Source: Didymella arachidicola (Eukaryota > Ascomycota > Dothideomycetes > Pleosporales > Didymellaceae). Taken from it: a stretch of 64,000 nt of DNA. Below are positions 43,546-53,619 of this stretch, in pieces. Position numbers and translations under genes: made by a program. The stretch is from assembly GCA_016630955.3 (NCBI GenBank), contig CM049985.1, positions 2,666,001-2,730,000 of the forward strand, read 5' to 3'. The notes under the pieces were generated by a model, which saw only the letters and a list, made by a program, of their open reading frames with translations, did no database searches and was not told the DNA's origin. Every line of letters starts with the position of its first letter. Positions within the stretch are counted from its first letter, which is position 1.

Positions 43546-44891
43546 ATGGAGACGATCTCTACTCCCGCAGCAGGAATCGTACGATCTCTTTACCCTGTTG
43601 GCGGCTTCAACCCTGAAAATTTATACCAGGATATGGGGCTGTCGGTGTGCTTTGCGCTACTCACCATAATCGTCTCGGTTGACGCGATGCCTCACCCGCC
43701 CGTGGCTGGTTCCGTGGGTAATGCGCTGTCAGCGCGAGACGACATGCGCAAGAACTACAGCGGCGAACCGCCGACGGAAAGGACAATACTCGTCGTCATA
43801 TCATTGTTCTTCACGATGATACTGTCTTTGCTCTTGGGTATGTCACGAGTGAGGGATCTGGGGATATAGTAGCTGACAATTTACTCAGGCGCAAGATTCG
43901 ACAGGCTGAGAAAGAGTGCCATGATGTCGCGCAATATCACATCGATAATTGTGCTCACTCTGTACTGCCTTGTCTTTGCCTTCATCTTCTCATCTGCCAT
44001 CATGCTTGCAGGGCAAGGTTTGTTCAACCACACCCTTTGCTTCTCAGCGACTTGGATCTGTTTGATCCTGTACACCGCATGCAAGGGCACAATGTGAGTT
44101 CGAGTCATGCGCCCAAGCTGCGTGCCGTACTGACATACTGTAGCTATATCTTCATCGTTGAACGAATCCATGTCGTCCGCGCTCCATTTGTTCGCCGCTC
44201 CAACGATTGGCTCTACTGGAGCCTCATGGTCATTATCGTTGCATCATTTATTGGGGTTGCCATCAACGCCTACCTAAAAGCCATCATTGAGATGCAGGAT
44301 GGCGGGCTTTGCCATATGGGAATTCCGGGGCAGGCCTCGATTCCGTTCATGGTCGTCGACATCAGTGTGAATGTGGCAGTGACGGGAGTGTTCTTCTACG
44401 TTCTCAGACCAGTGGTCAAGCTCCACGGCCTGAATAAGATCTCTGGCCTATACGGGAAGACCGCAGTGAAAGATCCAGGCACACCTCAAGCACAGAAAGA
44501 AACGTCAGGGCAGCGTAACATCAGGAACCTACTATGGAAGAGCCTGTTCGGAAGTATGCTCATCATGTTGCCAACAATCGCCAATATGCTTCAGTTCTAC
44601 ATCACCGGTGGTCGGGAGTTGGCGTTGATCTGCTTGTCGCTCTGCGTCGCGGACGTCAGCTGGGACGCTGTTGTCATCCACTGGCTGACGTTTGGATCAG
44701 CAGAGGCCGAGAGAGAGCTTAATCGTTCAGCACAGGAAACGCTGCCGACGATGCGTGCACCGACGCCTGGCTCTCTGCGCCCGAAAGAGTCACAGGAAGT
44801 CATTCTGTCACCGCCCACACCGTGGAGAGCCGACTCAATAGACGAGAAGAACCAAGCAAGGGATACAATTGTCCCGGTGAGGGTACCCTAA
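43546..44891 (+). CDS. seven-helix fungal membrane protein, function unknown
   Basis: Polytopic protein of 414 residues from exons 43546-43837, 43889-44093 and 44144-44891, all in phase. About seven hydrophobic segments: MGLSVCFALLTIIVSVDA, TILVVISLFFTMILSLLLG, ITSIIVLTLYCLVFAFIF, LCFSATWICLILYTACK, WLYWSLMVIIVASFIGVA, IPFMVVDISVNVAVTGVFFYVL and a last pair after a hydrophilic loop. The segment YIFIVERIHVVRAPFVRR between helices recalls a fungal integral-membrane family with GPCR-like topology that has no assigned function, as far as I recognise. The C-terminal tail is Ser/Thr/Pro-rich and cytosolic-looking. It converges on the RTA1-like gene with only 94 bases between stops. Confidence 0.8.
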
Positions 44892-44985
44892 ACCAACAAA
44901 GTTGGAGCTACATAATGTCTATGTGTCTAAATTTGGACGCCAGTATGGTATGGCAACTTCGTTCAATTTCGCTCCCCCCACTATC

Positions 44986-45915
44986 TTAAACGTCTTCGTG
45001 CTGCATGTATCGGTCGCGCGTCTCCAGGACATGAAAATCTATTGCAGCAAGGCGCTTCTGATATAGATCGTTCACCTCAGCTGGATGTGACCAGTTGAAT
45101 AAACACATAACGATCAACATCAGTATTGCGTCGAAGATGTATAGAAAATACTCGTGTCGCAGAAGGTACCCATTGTTTCCTTGCAGGTACTCGGCCACAC
45201 GGAAGACGCTCCTGCTCATGATCAAGCCAGACGCAATGTACAGGACATGCATGTGTCGTCTCCAAGGAAGATGGGGGATGTTGACCAGTCGAGTATTTGA
45301 CCTGGCGAACCGGAAGTGGAAGAGGCTTGCAACCACGATGAAGAATCCGAAGAATGTCAACTGAAGGAAGAGACCAACGACGATGACTTTCTCGCCGGCA
45401 TGGAGTAGTTCTAGGGATCCTGCTGCTTGGATGCCACCACCTCCTGCTTGAACGAGGAAACTGATCACGTCGCCTGTCACGAAGATCTTTGTGAGCCACT
45501 TCTGCCGGATGATGGAGTACTGTTCACCGTCGACTAGAAGAATGATGCGACCGAGAACGATGTAGATGGATGCAGCGAAAAGCGCCGGGGCGATCAGGAG
45601 GAGGAGCGACTGCATGATGAAAGGACCGAGTGCCCAGAGATCTTTCGTTGATAAGACTCGACCAACATATCCGATGACTTCGACTATGGATGGCTTTCAG
45701 TGCAGATGCAAGCGCGTATAAGGAGGGCGCATACATATACCACCAACCACTAAAGGTATGAAATACCATGTCCTCTTACACACTTGGAATGCATGTAGTA
45801 GTGTTGTTGCGGCAAATGCGACGACAAAGATAATTGCAGCAACTTTCGAGGGATGGTAACGGTAAGGAACCCATACGTTCGGGTCATCGAGAGATGGTCG
45901 GTACTGTTCAGCCAT
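44986..45915 (-). CDS. RTA1-like membrane protein
   Basis: Seven-helix protein of the fungal lipid-translocating exporter/RTA1 family, members of which are linked to resistance against toxic lipids and azole-type stress. Two exons, 45915-45741 and 45683-44986, with a 57-nt intron, give 290 residues. Family marks: YRYHPSKVAAIIFVVAF at TM1, VVGGVEVIGYVGRVLS across the junction, LLLIAPALFAASIYIVLGRI, FVTGDVISFLVQAGGGGIQAAG (the signature RTA1 block), RSVFRVAEYLQGNNGYLLRHEYFLYIFDA and FNWSHPAEV. Assignment to the family is firm; the substrate is not known. Confidence 0.92.
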
Positions 45916-46187
45916 GGTGGGCGAGTCCAAGGTTGGTCGGGGAAGCGAGTGGAACTTTGACAGGAGGGGCGTACAACACAGGGTATTTAACTGACATCTC
46001 GCGTGTGACCATCTTATTACGGTACTTGTTGCGCTGCGGCAAAAGTACACAACCAGTCCGTATCGGAAGCTACGCTTTTACGAGATACGTTGTGGGGGCG
46101 TTCCGTCCCAGTATGTGGACGGATGCCGGCAGCAGCTTTCTCTGCCGGACCAGATGCAAGTCAAAATGAGAATTTCTTTTTTATACC
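45916..46187. other. RTA1 promoter up to the transposon
   Basis: About 270 bases of upstream sequence. The transposon at 46190 is inserted directly behind it, within 280 bases of the RTA1 start, so it may have displaced distal promoter elements. Confidence 0.45.
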
Positions 46188-46189
46188 TA

Positions 46190-48041
46190 ACGCCAACCAC
46201 CACCGGATGGCGCACCCCACCGGAATGGCGCACCCCACCGGAATGGCGCACCCTGTAGCAAATTTATCTTTACACCTCAATATTTCAGCACCACAACAAG
46301 AAATTTAAACGTACAATAGCTTAAATTAATCCTCTATCTCTATTACATCTTGCTGGCAAGTGCGCTTATTATGCCCTATCCTGCCGCATGTTGTACAGCA
46401 CCGTTTAACTTTACTACTGCTACCTACCTGCGCACCTTCTCCCTTAGTCTCAGCCTTAGCGTCTTTCTCCTTTAGTATTTCCTCTGCCTCTGCCTGCGAG
46501 AGAGTCCCGCCTTCCTGAATCCGCTTCTTTTTACGCCTCTTACGCTCAGAAGCAGCCTTGTTTGCCTGTTCAAGCTGGGCTATCCTTGCCTCAAGTAGCG
46601 TGTGCGAATAGTCCCTCTTTGCAGACCCCCTTTTAACCTGTAGGACCATCTCAATAATTGAGTCAGGAGAGGAACTCCTATGTTCTCTTATCCTCTTAAT
46701 AATAAGAGTTGTTTGGCTATCAATTTCAATCGCGTTGGTTGGTGTTTTAGGTTGCCAGTTGGTAGGCCCAGGCAGAGGCGGTGTTGGCGTACGAGGCTTA
46801 ACTTCAAGCCTTGACAGCACCGCCTCTGGGTCAAGTGGGACCAAGCCAGTTGCTCTAAAGCTTGATAAGATGTTGCTCTTTGAGATTGCCTTGTTGTATA
46901 CTGGTTGAAACGTTGCTAAGAAGGCCTTTTTGTCCACGTGGGTAATGTAACTGTCTGCCAAGCTTTTGATCTCCTTCTTGTACGCCTGCTTCAGCGGGGC
47001 AAAGCACCCAACGTCAAGTGGCTGCAGGATGTGAGAGGCGTGCGGAGGCATACAGAGGGCAATAATCTTGCTTTCCTCGCAGAGATTCTGGAATTCGAGC
47101 GACTTGTGACTCTCGTGGCCATCGATAATCAGCAGCCGATGGCTACCTACAGTAGCAGCCTCTGTGTGCTGGATAAAGTGCTTTAGCCAGGCAAGGCCAA
47201 GCTCATTAGTAGTCCAGCCATTCTTGCTAACCCCAATCCTCCAATCTTTTGGGTTGTTAACGTACCAGGCCTTGTCGTGGTGCTTTGCTTTGAGGATGAA
47301 GAAGGGTGGGACAGACCAGCCCATCGCGTTGATACAAGCAATCAAAGTTATCCACTCACGATCGCCAGGCTGAAGGCTGAGTGGTGCACGACGTCTCTCA
47401 GACGCAGTCACTACCTTAACTGACCCTCCAACGCCTATCTGGAAGCCAGTCTCGTCAAAGTTGTAGGTATCTTGGTCCAGGATGCCGTACTTGGCTTTAA
47501 CGTTGCGTATAAGGTCGAACCAGGGACTGATAATTGCTGTATCGCTGCACAGAACTCTCCGGTAATCTCTCAGTCTAGAAACCTGAGACCTAACCTCAGG
47601 TTTCCGCTGGATAAACCTGTAGGTCCAGTTTTCTCCAACCTTGCCCCCATCGCGAGCAGCCAACAGTTGATCAGCCATCTCTCGCACATAAGTAAGCGTA
47701 GGAGCAAATCCTCGCGCGTCAAGCTTTCTTATATGTTGAACAAGCACCTCCTCTTCTTGCTTTGTAAGCCGAGAGCAATTGGGGTAGATAACGCGTTGAG
47801 AAGCTGGTTTGGCGCGTTGCCTTCGAAGAGTACTTTCAGGCACGTTGTAGACAGCAGCAGCGCGTCGCTGGCTTAGGTTCGCATTAGAATTAATAGCTCT
47901 AATAGCAAGCTTAATTCTATCTTCACGAGAAAGTAATTCAAGATCAATTTGTTGCGACATCGTTGGTGGTGGTCAAAAGAGGTGTGGTCTTGGCAAGGTG
48001 CGCCATTCCGGTGGGGTGCGCCATCCGGTGGTAGTTGGCGT
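46190..48041 (-). mobile_element. Fot1/pogo-type DNA transposon, element 4 (second copy of element 3)
   Basis: 1,852 bp with TA duplications at 46188-46189 and 48042-48043. It repeats element 3 (21343-23176); the coding region has the same length and a constant offset of 24,865 bases. The only length difference is 18 bp: the left TIR has three rather than two CCACCGGAATGGCGCACC-type boxes. Orientation is the same as in copy A. Confidence 0.95.
46326..47960 (-). CDS. pogo/Fot1 transposase (element 4, copy B)
   Basis: Transposase of 544 residues, identical to the product of 21461-23095. Intact N-terminal HTH pair, NFDETGF, LLIIDGHESH and LQPLDVGCF catalytic motifs, and zinc knuckle CTTCGRIGHNKRTC. 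As both copies are open and identical, either could supply transposase in trans. Confidence 0.95.
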   Translation of the reverse strand: MSQQIDLELLSREDRIKLAIRAINSNANLSQRRAAAVYNVPESTLRRQRAKPASQRVIYPNCSRLTKQEEEVLVQHIRKLDARGFAPTLTYVREMADQLLAARDGGKVGENWTYRFIQRKPEVRSQVSRLRDYRRVLCSDTAIISPWFDLIRNVKAKYGILDQDTYNFDETGFQIGVGGSVKVVTASERRRAPLSLQPGDREWITLIACINAMGWSVPPFFILKAKHHDKAWYVNNPKDWRIGVSKNGWTTNELGLAWLKHFIQHTEAATVGSHRLLIIDGHESHKSLEFQNLCEESKIIALCMPPHASHILQPLDVGCFAPLKQAYKKEIKSLADSYITHVDKKAFLATFQPVYNKAISKSNILSSFRATGLVPLDPEAVLSRLEVKPRTPTPPLPGPTNWQPKTPTNAIEIDSQTTLIIKRIREHRSSSPDSIIEMVLQVKRGSAKRDYSHTLLEARIAQLEQANKAASERKRRKKKRIQEGGTLSQAEAEEILKEKDAKAETKGEGAQVGSSSKVKRCCTTCGRIGHNKRTCQQDVIEIED

Positions 48042-48471
48042 TATGTATTTTAGTATTTCAGCATTTCAGATATGTTCAGGGTTGGCAGGACTGTATATCA
48101 ACACGTTCTGGGGCGGGCTCATTGAGCGAGTCGCCGGCACCTCCTCTAGCCACCTCACCGCAACAGCGAAGATGACATTTTCTTTAATATCTCTCGCAAT
48201 GCGATACATAATGCGTTGTGTTTGTGGTGCCTTTAATCTGACGGGCTGTCGCCACTAAGGAGTCGAAGAAAAACGCAGCTTGCCTGGGCAGTAGTCTCGG
48301 CCCGACTGAGGCCCCACTTGCGTATTTCGTTTACAGAATGCCACATACTCCAAAGACGAGGCTTTGAACGCGTAAGAACCATACCGGCATTGATCGCCTG
48401 CCTTTCAGTAAACCTGATACCTATGCATATCTCGGAATTAATTCTGCGCGTTTCGCGTAGAGCTTATACCT

Positions 48472-49860
48472 GTGTCAGACCAGCCAGCGTCCACATCTCA
48501 ACGTCAAGCCATGCGCAAACGACGCGCGCACAGAAAGTCAAGAGACGGATGTGTGGAGTGCAAACACCGTCACATCAAGGTCTGTGTCTCAAACTTTTGT
48601 CTTCGTTATGATGCTGATAAAGGCGGTGTGACGAGCAGAAGCCTCACTGCCTGCATTGCACACGCCACAACATACTGTGCATATATCTTTAGGGCCATGC
48701 TGCCGCTCGCAGTACAACACTGTTCGAGAACTTTTCGCCCAGTTCAAACGCATCCCGGAAATTCATCGATTCAGAAGAACTTAAAGAATCACCTTCGCTC
48801 TGTAACAGCACTCCAGGAACCGTGACAGGTGACCTCTTCGGGATGGAAAACATGGCGACATGGCATTGTTGCACCATTGGATACTAGAGCTAGCCGCAGT
48901 ATCCTCGGAACTCATGATCTCGACTATTACTGGTACTCAACCATCCTATCCATTGGGTCCAAACACTAGTATGTGATACACAGCATCCCCAGTCTATCAA
49001 GTCTATATATGGCCCACACAAACCCCCCAAATAAAGAAGCATTGCTTCAGATCGCATAAAAACGTCGAAGTAGGGCACTGGAAGATTTCGCTGAGGATCT
49101 CCAAAACGTCGGCGCTGACAGCAACACAGCCCTCTTCGCAAACTCGGCGCTCACGTTTTTCTACTCTTTTGCTTCGTTCAACAGCAATTTTCCCCAGGCG
49201 AGACCCGACTCGAATGTCCGTACAAATCTAGTGCTCGTGCAAGAGTGAATTTTACTTCTGCTACTGTACTTCACCCGGACCATCTTCATTTCCGGAATGG
49301 GCCCCTGCAATCTTTTGTTGAGCTTCACGAGTTTGAAGAGCTTGACCTCACGGACTATATCTGCCATAATGACTTTGGAGCACATCTTCGAGATTTCAAG
49401 AGAATCTGGGCAGCGGATGAGCATGCTGGAGTATACAACGAAACATCAGAGTTATTAATGCGACGAAGCTTGTCGATGTAGAACCCCTATCTCACGACTG
49501 ACGGAGCGCAGAGTGCTTTTGGTTACAACAGGTTCTCCTCTGGGCCATTCATCTGGTTCATCAACGCCCCCGAGGAGTACACCGTGTTGTACCAGCAGGG
49601 CCAGCCGCCGGCGTTGATCATGTTCGCGTACTACGGTGTCTTACTTCATCGCCTGGACCGCTACTGGTGGGAACCAGTTGCTTGACAGGTCGGAGCGGGG
49701 TGCACCTATTGTCACAGAAGGTTTCGAAAAGATCACCCCAGTCGTTTGGGATGTTAGCATTGGTGCAAAAGACTGTGAGGTTATCTACTTTAGACCGCGA
49801 CCAAAAAGTTGTTCCTTATGACTATACATCACTGAGGAAGCAATGTTCGTGAAAGCGTGT
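48472..49860 (+). pseudogene. dead Zn2Cys6 transcription factor (sterol-regulator-like)
   Basis: Relic of a Zn2Cys6 regulator. The complete cysteine cluster is recognisable, GCVECKHRHIK before and CDEQKPHCLHCTRHNILC after a 47-nt gap (48580-48626). The gap starts GTCTGTG like a donor but ends CGG instead of AG, so the splice acceptor appears lost. Downstream pieces lie in different frames: MALLHHWILELAAVSSEL (about 48855), LEDFAEDLQNVGADSNTALFANS (from about 49080) and FINAPEEYTVLYQQGQ plus LIMFAYYGVLLHRLD (about 49555-49665), typical of Upc2-type regulators. Several stops and frameshifts interrupt it. Exact ends are uncertain. The transposon at 46190-48041 lies just upstream. Confidence 0.75.
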
Positions 49861-50202
49861 TATTTGGCTTAGCTCCTAGATCGCTCTTTATGGCATCGTT
49901 TCGCAAGAGAATGCTCAAGGCAGACTTCGTAAGCGGGGCTGGCCATCGTGTTGCAGGAGAAGCCAGATGCATGCCTCGGATTTCAGACAGATAGGAGGTA
50001 GCCGGCATTCATTTTCGTACGCATCGTATCCAGATAGCCTCTTTGTTGGCTACAGTGTCTGTGCTGTGAGCCTCGATTTGTCTGCACTACACAAAACTAA
50101 CCACCAATGTTGTAGAGATGCGAAAAACACGTCATTTGAAGTAGAAATGATATTTGGAAATTGAATACATACATCGAAAAACGGAGGGCCTTCATCGTGA
50201 CT
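49861..50202. other. intergenic before pectate lyase
   Basis: About 340 bases with no coding signal, between the regulator relic and the 3' end of the pectate lyase. Confidence 0.5.
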
Positions 50203-51471
50203 CTAGTAATCACCTGAGACAAGCGAATTCGCCCAGTCCTCTACGTTGTCAAATTTGTCTTCCACATCATCAGGAATACCATTCCCATTAGCATCAGTCC
50301 ACTTTTCTCCCTCATTGATAGTGCCAGGGAAGTTCATTGGAGCTGCCGTTTCATCCTTGACCAACTGCCCTGTTTTGCCATAGCTCTTCAACTCTGTGAT
50401 GAGACGCGCATCCACAGCATCACGGACCTTACTAGCTCCAACGAATGACTCAACATACGTCAACGCATCGGAGGCTGATAGGACCTTGACAGGTCCAGGG
50501 TGTGAGAACTTTGTCGTTGCAATGACCATGCCGCCGTAGTTGGAACTACTCGCACCCAACTCCGTCCCACTCAGAGCACCATTCTTATCAGAGTCGTAGA
50601 AGTTCTTCTCCACATAACCCTTGAAGTTCTCGTTTCCACGCGTGAAAGCAGTCACGCTGGTACTCGGGCCGCTAATGAAGTAATTGCCAATGATGTTCGC
50701 TTCAGACTGGCCGCTCGAGTCACCAGCAATATAGCCACCACCTCCACCCCAGTTGTAGACAACATTATTGATAAAGTCATTTGTTCCTTTGACCTTCGGG
50801 TTGCGTGTCTTGTTGTCGATGTACAGGTTGCGGAAAAGCGAGATGCCGTTGTCGAGCTCGGTCTGCATCAAGCCACCACAGGAATGAGTTTCGAGCCCTT
50901 GTGCGACGATGGAGTTCTGTTCAAGTTAGCAGAGCTCGACGAAAAAGATCCCCGGGGGGGGCGGGGGGGGGGGCGTTACCTGGATGGTAATATTGGCAGC
51001 AGCACCGTTGATACTGAAGGTCTCATCACGGCCCCACGAAACGCTGATATGGTCGAAAATCATGTTCTTGCCCTCTGCGATGCCAGCTGCATCCTTTCCA
51101 CTCGTGCCTCCCTTGCCCATACGTATGCGGATATATCGAACGATGGCATCATCAGCGTTAGAAAAGGACCAGCCGTTACCGTAGACTGTAATGCCCTCTC
51201 CCGGGGCGGTCTGTCCAAGGATGCTGACGCGTTTGGAGACTACAATGCGCTCTTTGATCTTGATGAGACCGCCAACTTGGAAGACAACGATACGATCAGG
51301 TTGTGAAACGGCATCACGCAGAGAGCCTGTGCCGGAGTCGTTCAGGTTGGATACGACGTAGACCTTGCCATTGCGACCGCCGATGGCATCTTTACCAAAG
51401 CCTTCAGCGCCTGGAAAGGCAAGAGCCGACACTGTGCTGGCCAGCAGCGGAAGGTAAGAAAGAAAATGCAT
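50203..51471 (-). CDS. secreted pectate lyase (beta-helix)
   Basis: Cleaves polygalacturonate by beta-elimination outside the cell. Exons 51471-50980 and 50916-50203 join in phase 0 to 401 residues. Signal peptide MHFLSYLPLLASTVSALA then FPGAEGFGKDAIGGRNGKVYVV, the typical start of this PL1-like group. Then come NDSGTGSLRDAV, YIRIRMGKGGTSGKDAAGI, FDHISVSWGRDETFSING (conserved catalytic-face block), NSIVAQGLETHSCGGLMQ spanning the junction, and a C-terminal DANGNGIPDDVED motif resembling a calcium-binding loop. The 63-nt intron is unusual, with a long C run (G run on the plus strand, 50951-50974). Family assignment is good; the exact PL subfamily is not settled. Confidence 0.87.
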
Positions 51472-52286
51472 GTTGTTGAAATGAACCGAGGATTGGATTA
51501 CGTCAGGGGAAAGGTCCTTATGTACTTCCGGCCAAGGTTTTGTGGAGGAGATTGATTGCACCCCTATATGTTTCGATGAAACCGGAAACATTGCCTCATG
51601 GAGCAGACGCAACATGCCAAATACAGTACAAAATATCGTTCGTGCATGTCCTTTCATCTCGCAATCATTGTTGTTTGTTTGAGTTTGAATCCTCCGCCAA
51701 TGGTAGGCGAGCTGGTGTCGATCATTGCCAGGTCTGAAACCGCGTGGTCAGCAGGGAATCGCTCTCGGTACATCTTTCCGCGAAATACTGTATTTGCACA
51801 TTGCGCAACGGTGCAACAATAGCTTTGATCTTGATTTCCCCGCATATAGTTATAGCTTTCAGATATTGCTGACAGTCGTAGAGGTCTGAGTGTAAGGTCC
51901 CGCACCGATGTGGGACTCTACGCAACCCAATCGGCTCCTCGAACGTGTCTGATGTCTAAGCTATGTTTGTGGAGTATCGCGCTTGGCTGAGAACGTGCGT
52001 TGCGGCTACTGCAGTCATTCAGCTGTATTATCGTTCCCTGTAGACTTTCAGATGGCAGTTTCGAGCTCGGAACAGACTGATACGTGGTTCACAGATCAAA
52101 CCGCGTAGACATATTGCTTGTCATATCAGATTGACGATCTCCAGAAATCTATATAGGCTGCCGGAGATCATTGTCCATGTCAGGTCGAACTGTGTGGTCG
52201 GATCATCCATGCCTCAAAAAGCGCTCGTACCTGCCATATCAACGAATAGCATGTCCAAAATCCGCTTCCAGTAAGTCCAAGAACGA
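51472..52286. other. intergenic, pectate lyase promoter
   Basis: About 800 bases between the pectate lyase start and the 3' end of the small secreted protein gene. No gene or repeat recognised. Confidence 0.5.
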
Positions 52287-52973
52287 TCAGAGGGTCTTAT
52301 CAATGCCGCTGATAACCGGAACCAGGTCGAATTGGATCGGGTGGTGCATGCCGGGACTGACTTTCCAGTATATGTGCCAACCCTCCTTGCCTGCATCCTT
52401 GAAAGGCTCCCAGACGCCTACAAAGCCGCCGAATCTGAGATTGTAGTAGGGTTGCTGACCGAGCCCAGGCGCGGGCGTAGGCTCATCGAACATCCATTGG
52501 TCGGCGGTACAGTCGTAGCCCTTAGGACAAGCATCGATCTGCGTCTCGAAGGATTCGCGGAGAGGCGTGGGGACGTATACAATCTTCAGACTGACTGTGC
52601 GAGTGGCATTGTTGGTGAGAGCAGCAAGGTAAGGAGTCCTGGAGAGGTCATCACCGACGGAGCTGCCGCGCAGAGCGTACTTGTCATCGTCATCGCGAAG
52701 TCGAATGGGTAGGAACTTGAGTCCGGGCGTCTCGGGGTGTATGGTGAAGTTCTCGAGTCCCAGACGATGGCTAGTCGGAAGGTTGACAAGGTGTCGACCG
52801 TTCCACGGCTCGTCTGAGCTGAATAATTGTCAGCGTAAGTGTAATACGAGGATCAGGTGAAGGTACCAGTTGGCCTGCAGTGTGAAGAGCTGGGTGGGTC
52901 TCAAATTCCAACCTTGTGGAGCTGGAGTTCCAAAGACGGCGAGAGCGAGACCTATGATGATGAAGATGATCAT
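52287..52973 (-). CDS. small secreted protein, unknown
   Basis: Spliced gene not visible as one open frame. Exons 52973-52867 and 52818-52287 with a 48-nt intron (GTACCT...TTCAG) give 212 residues. The N-terminus MIIFIIIGLALAVFGTPAPQ is a signal peptide. The mature part has no family I recognise. It contains DEPWNGRHLVNLPTSHRLGL, a Thr/Asn-rich middle with NNATRT (possible N-glycosylation), CPKGYDCTADQW, and ends PIQFDLVPVISGIDKTL. Only three Cys are present, one of them near the N-terminus at the junction. The clean closing of the frame through the intron and continuous coding to a stop support it as real. Position beside a pectate lyase suggests a host- or cell-wall-facing role (inference). 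Confidence 0.72.
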
Positions 52974-53619
52974 CTTGGGGACCGTATACAATCGCTATGC
53001 TATGTTGGCAGACGTGAAATAGCGAGTGTTCGAGTATGCGGTGGACGTTTGTCAAACGATTATGAGGTGAGCCGAGGGTGAGTGTGGGCACTTGGGCAGG
53101 GAACAAGGTGAAAAGCGTGCTGATGGTGTAGAGGCGACCACAACCCGAGTGACAGATGGTTGTTCGATAATGAAGAAGCTACGAGGGATGCTAGTCACGT
53201 CAACGGAAGGTATGATATAGATATCCAAAAAGTGCAAAGTAAGGTCCATCGAGTCGCAAAACACGTCAAGCAGAAAGTCCACAATCCCTGGCTTCGTCGA
53301 CCTCATTCGACTATGGCGTGAACAAAGGCGTAGAATCATTACCAGCCCATAAGGTATTCTTCATTGTGTCGAAACCAATTCAACTCCTTCACCTCCTCGC
53401 GGAACAAGCGTCCCGTTATCTGCGCACTTGCATGCATAGGTACAGATCATCGTGGTGAACCAAGCGTTCGAGAACCATGTCTCTAGATGTGCTCTCAATC
53501 TCTCTGTCGCAAGTGTTGCGTAACTATTCGGTCGCCCTTGCGTGACTTCATGCGAGAGCGTTGCCAATGCAGGGGTCTAGGCTGCCATGTCGGCTACTGC
53601 AAAGTCGTACAGACTCGAC
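52974..53619. other. intergenic
   Basis: About 645 bases upstream of the secreted protein gene and downstream of the next minus-strand gene. Short domainless open frames only. Confidence 0.5.
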
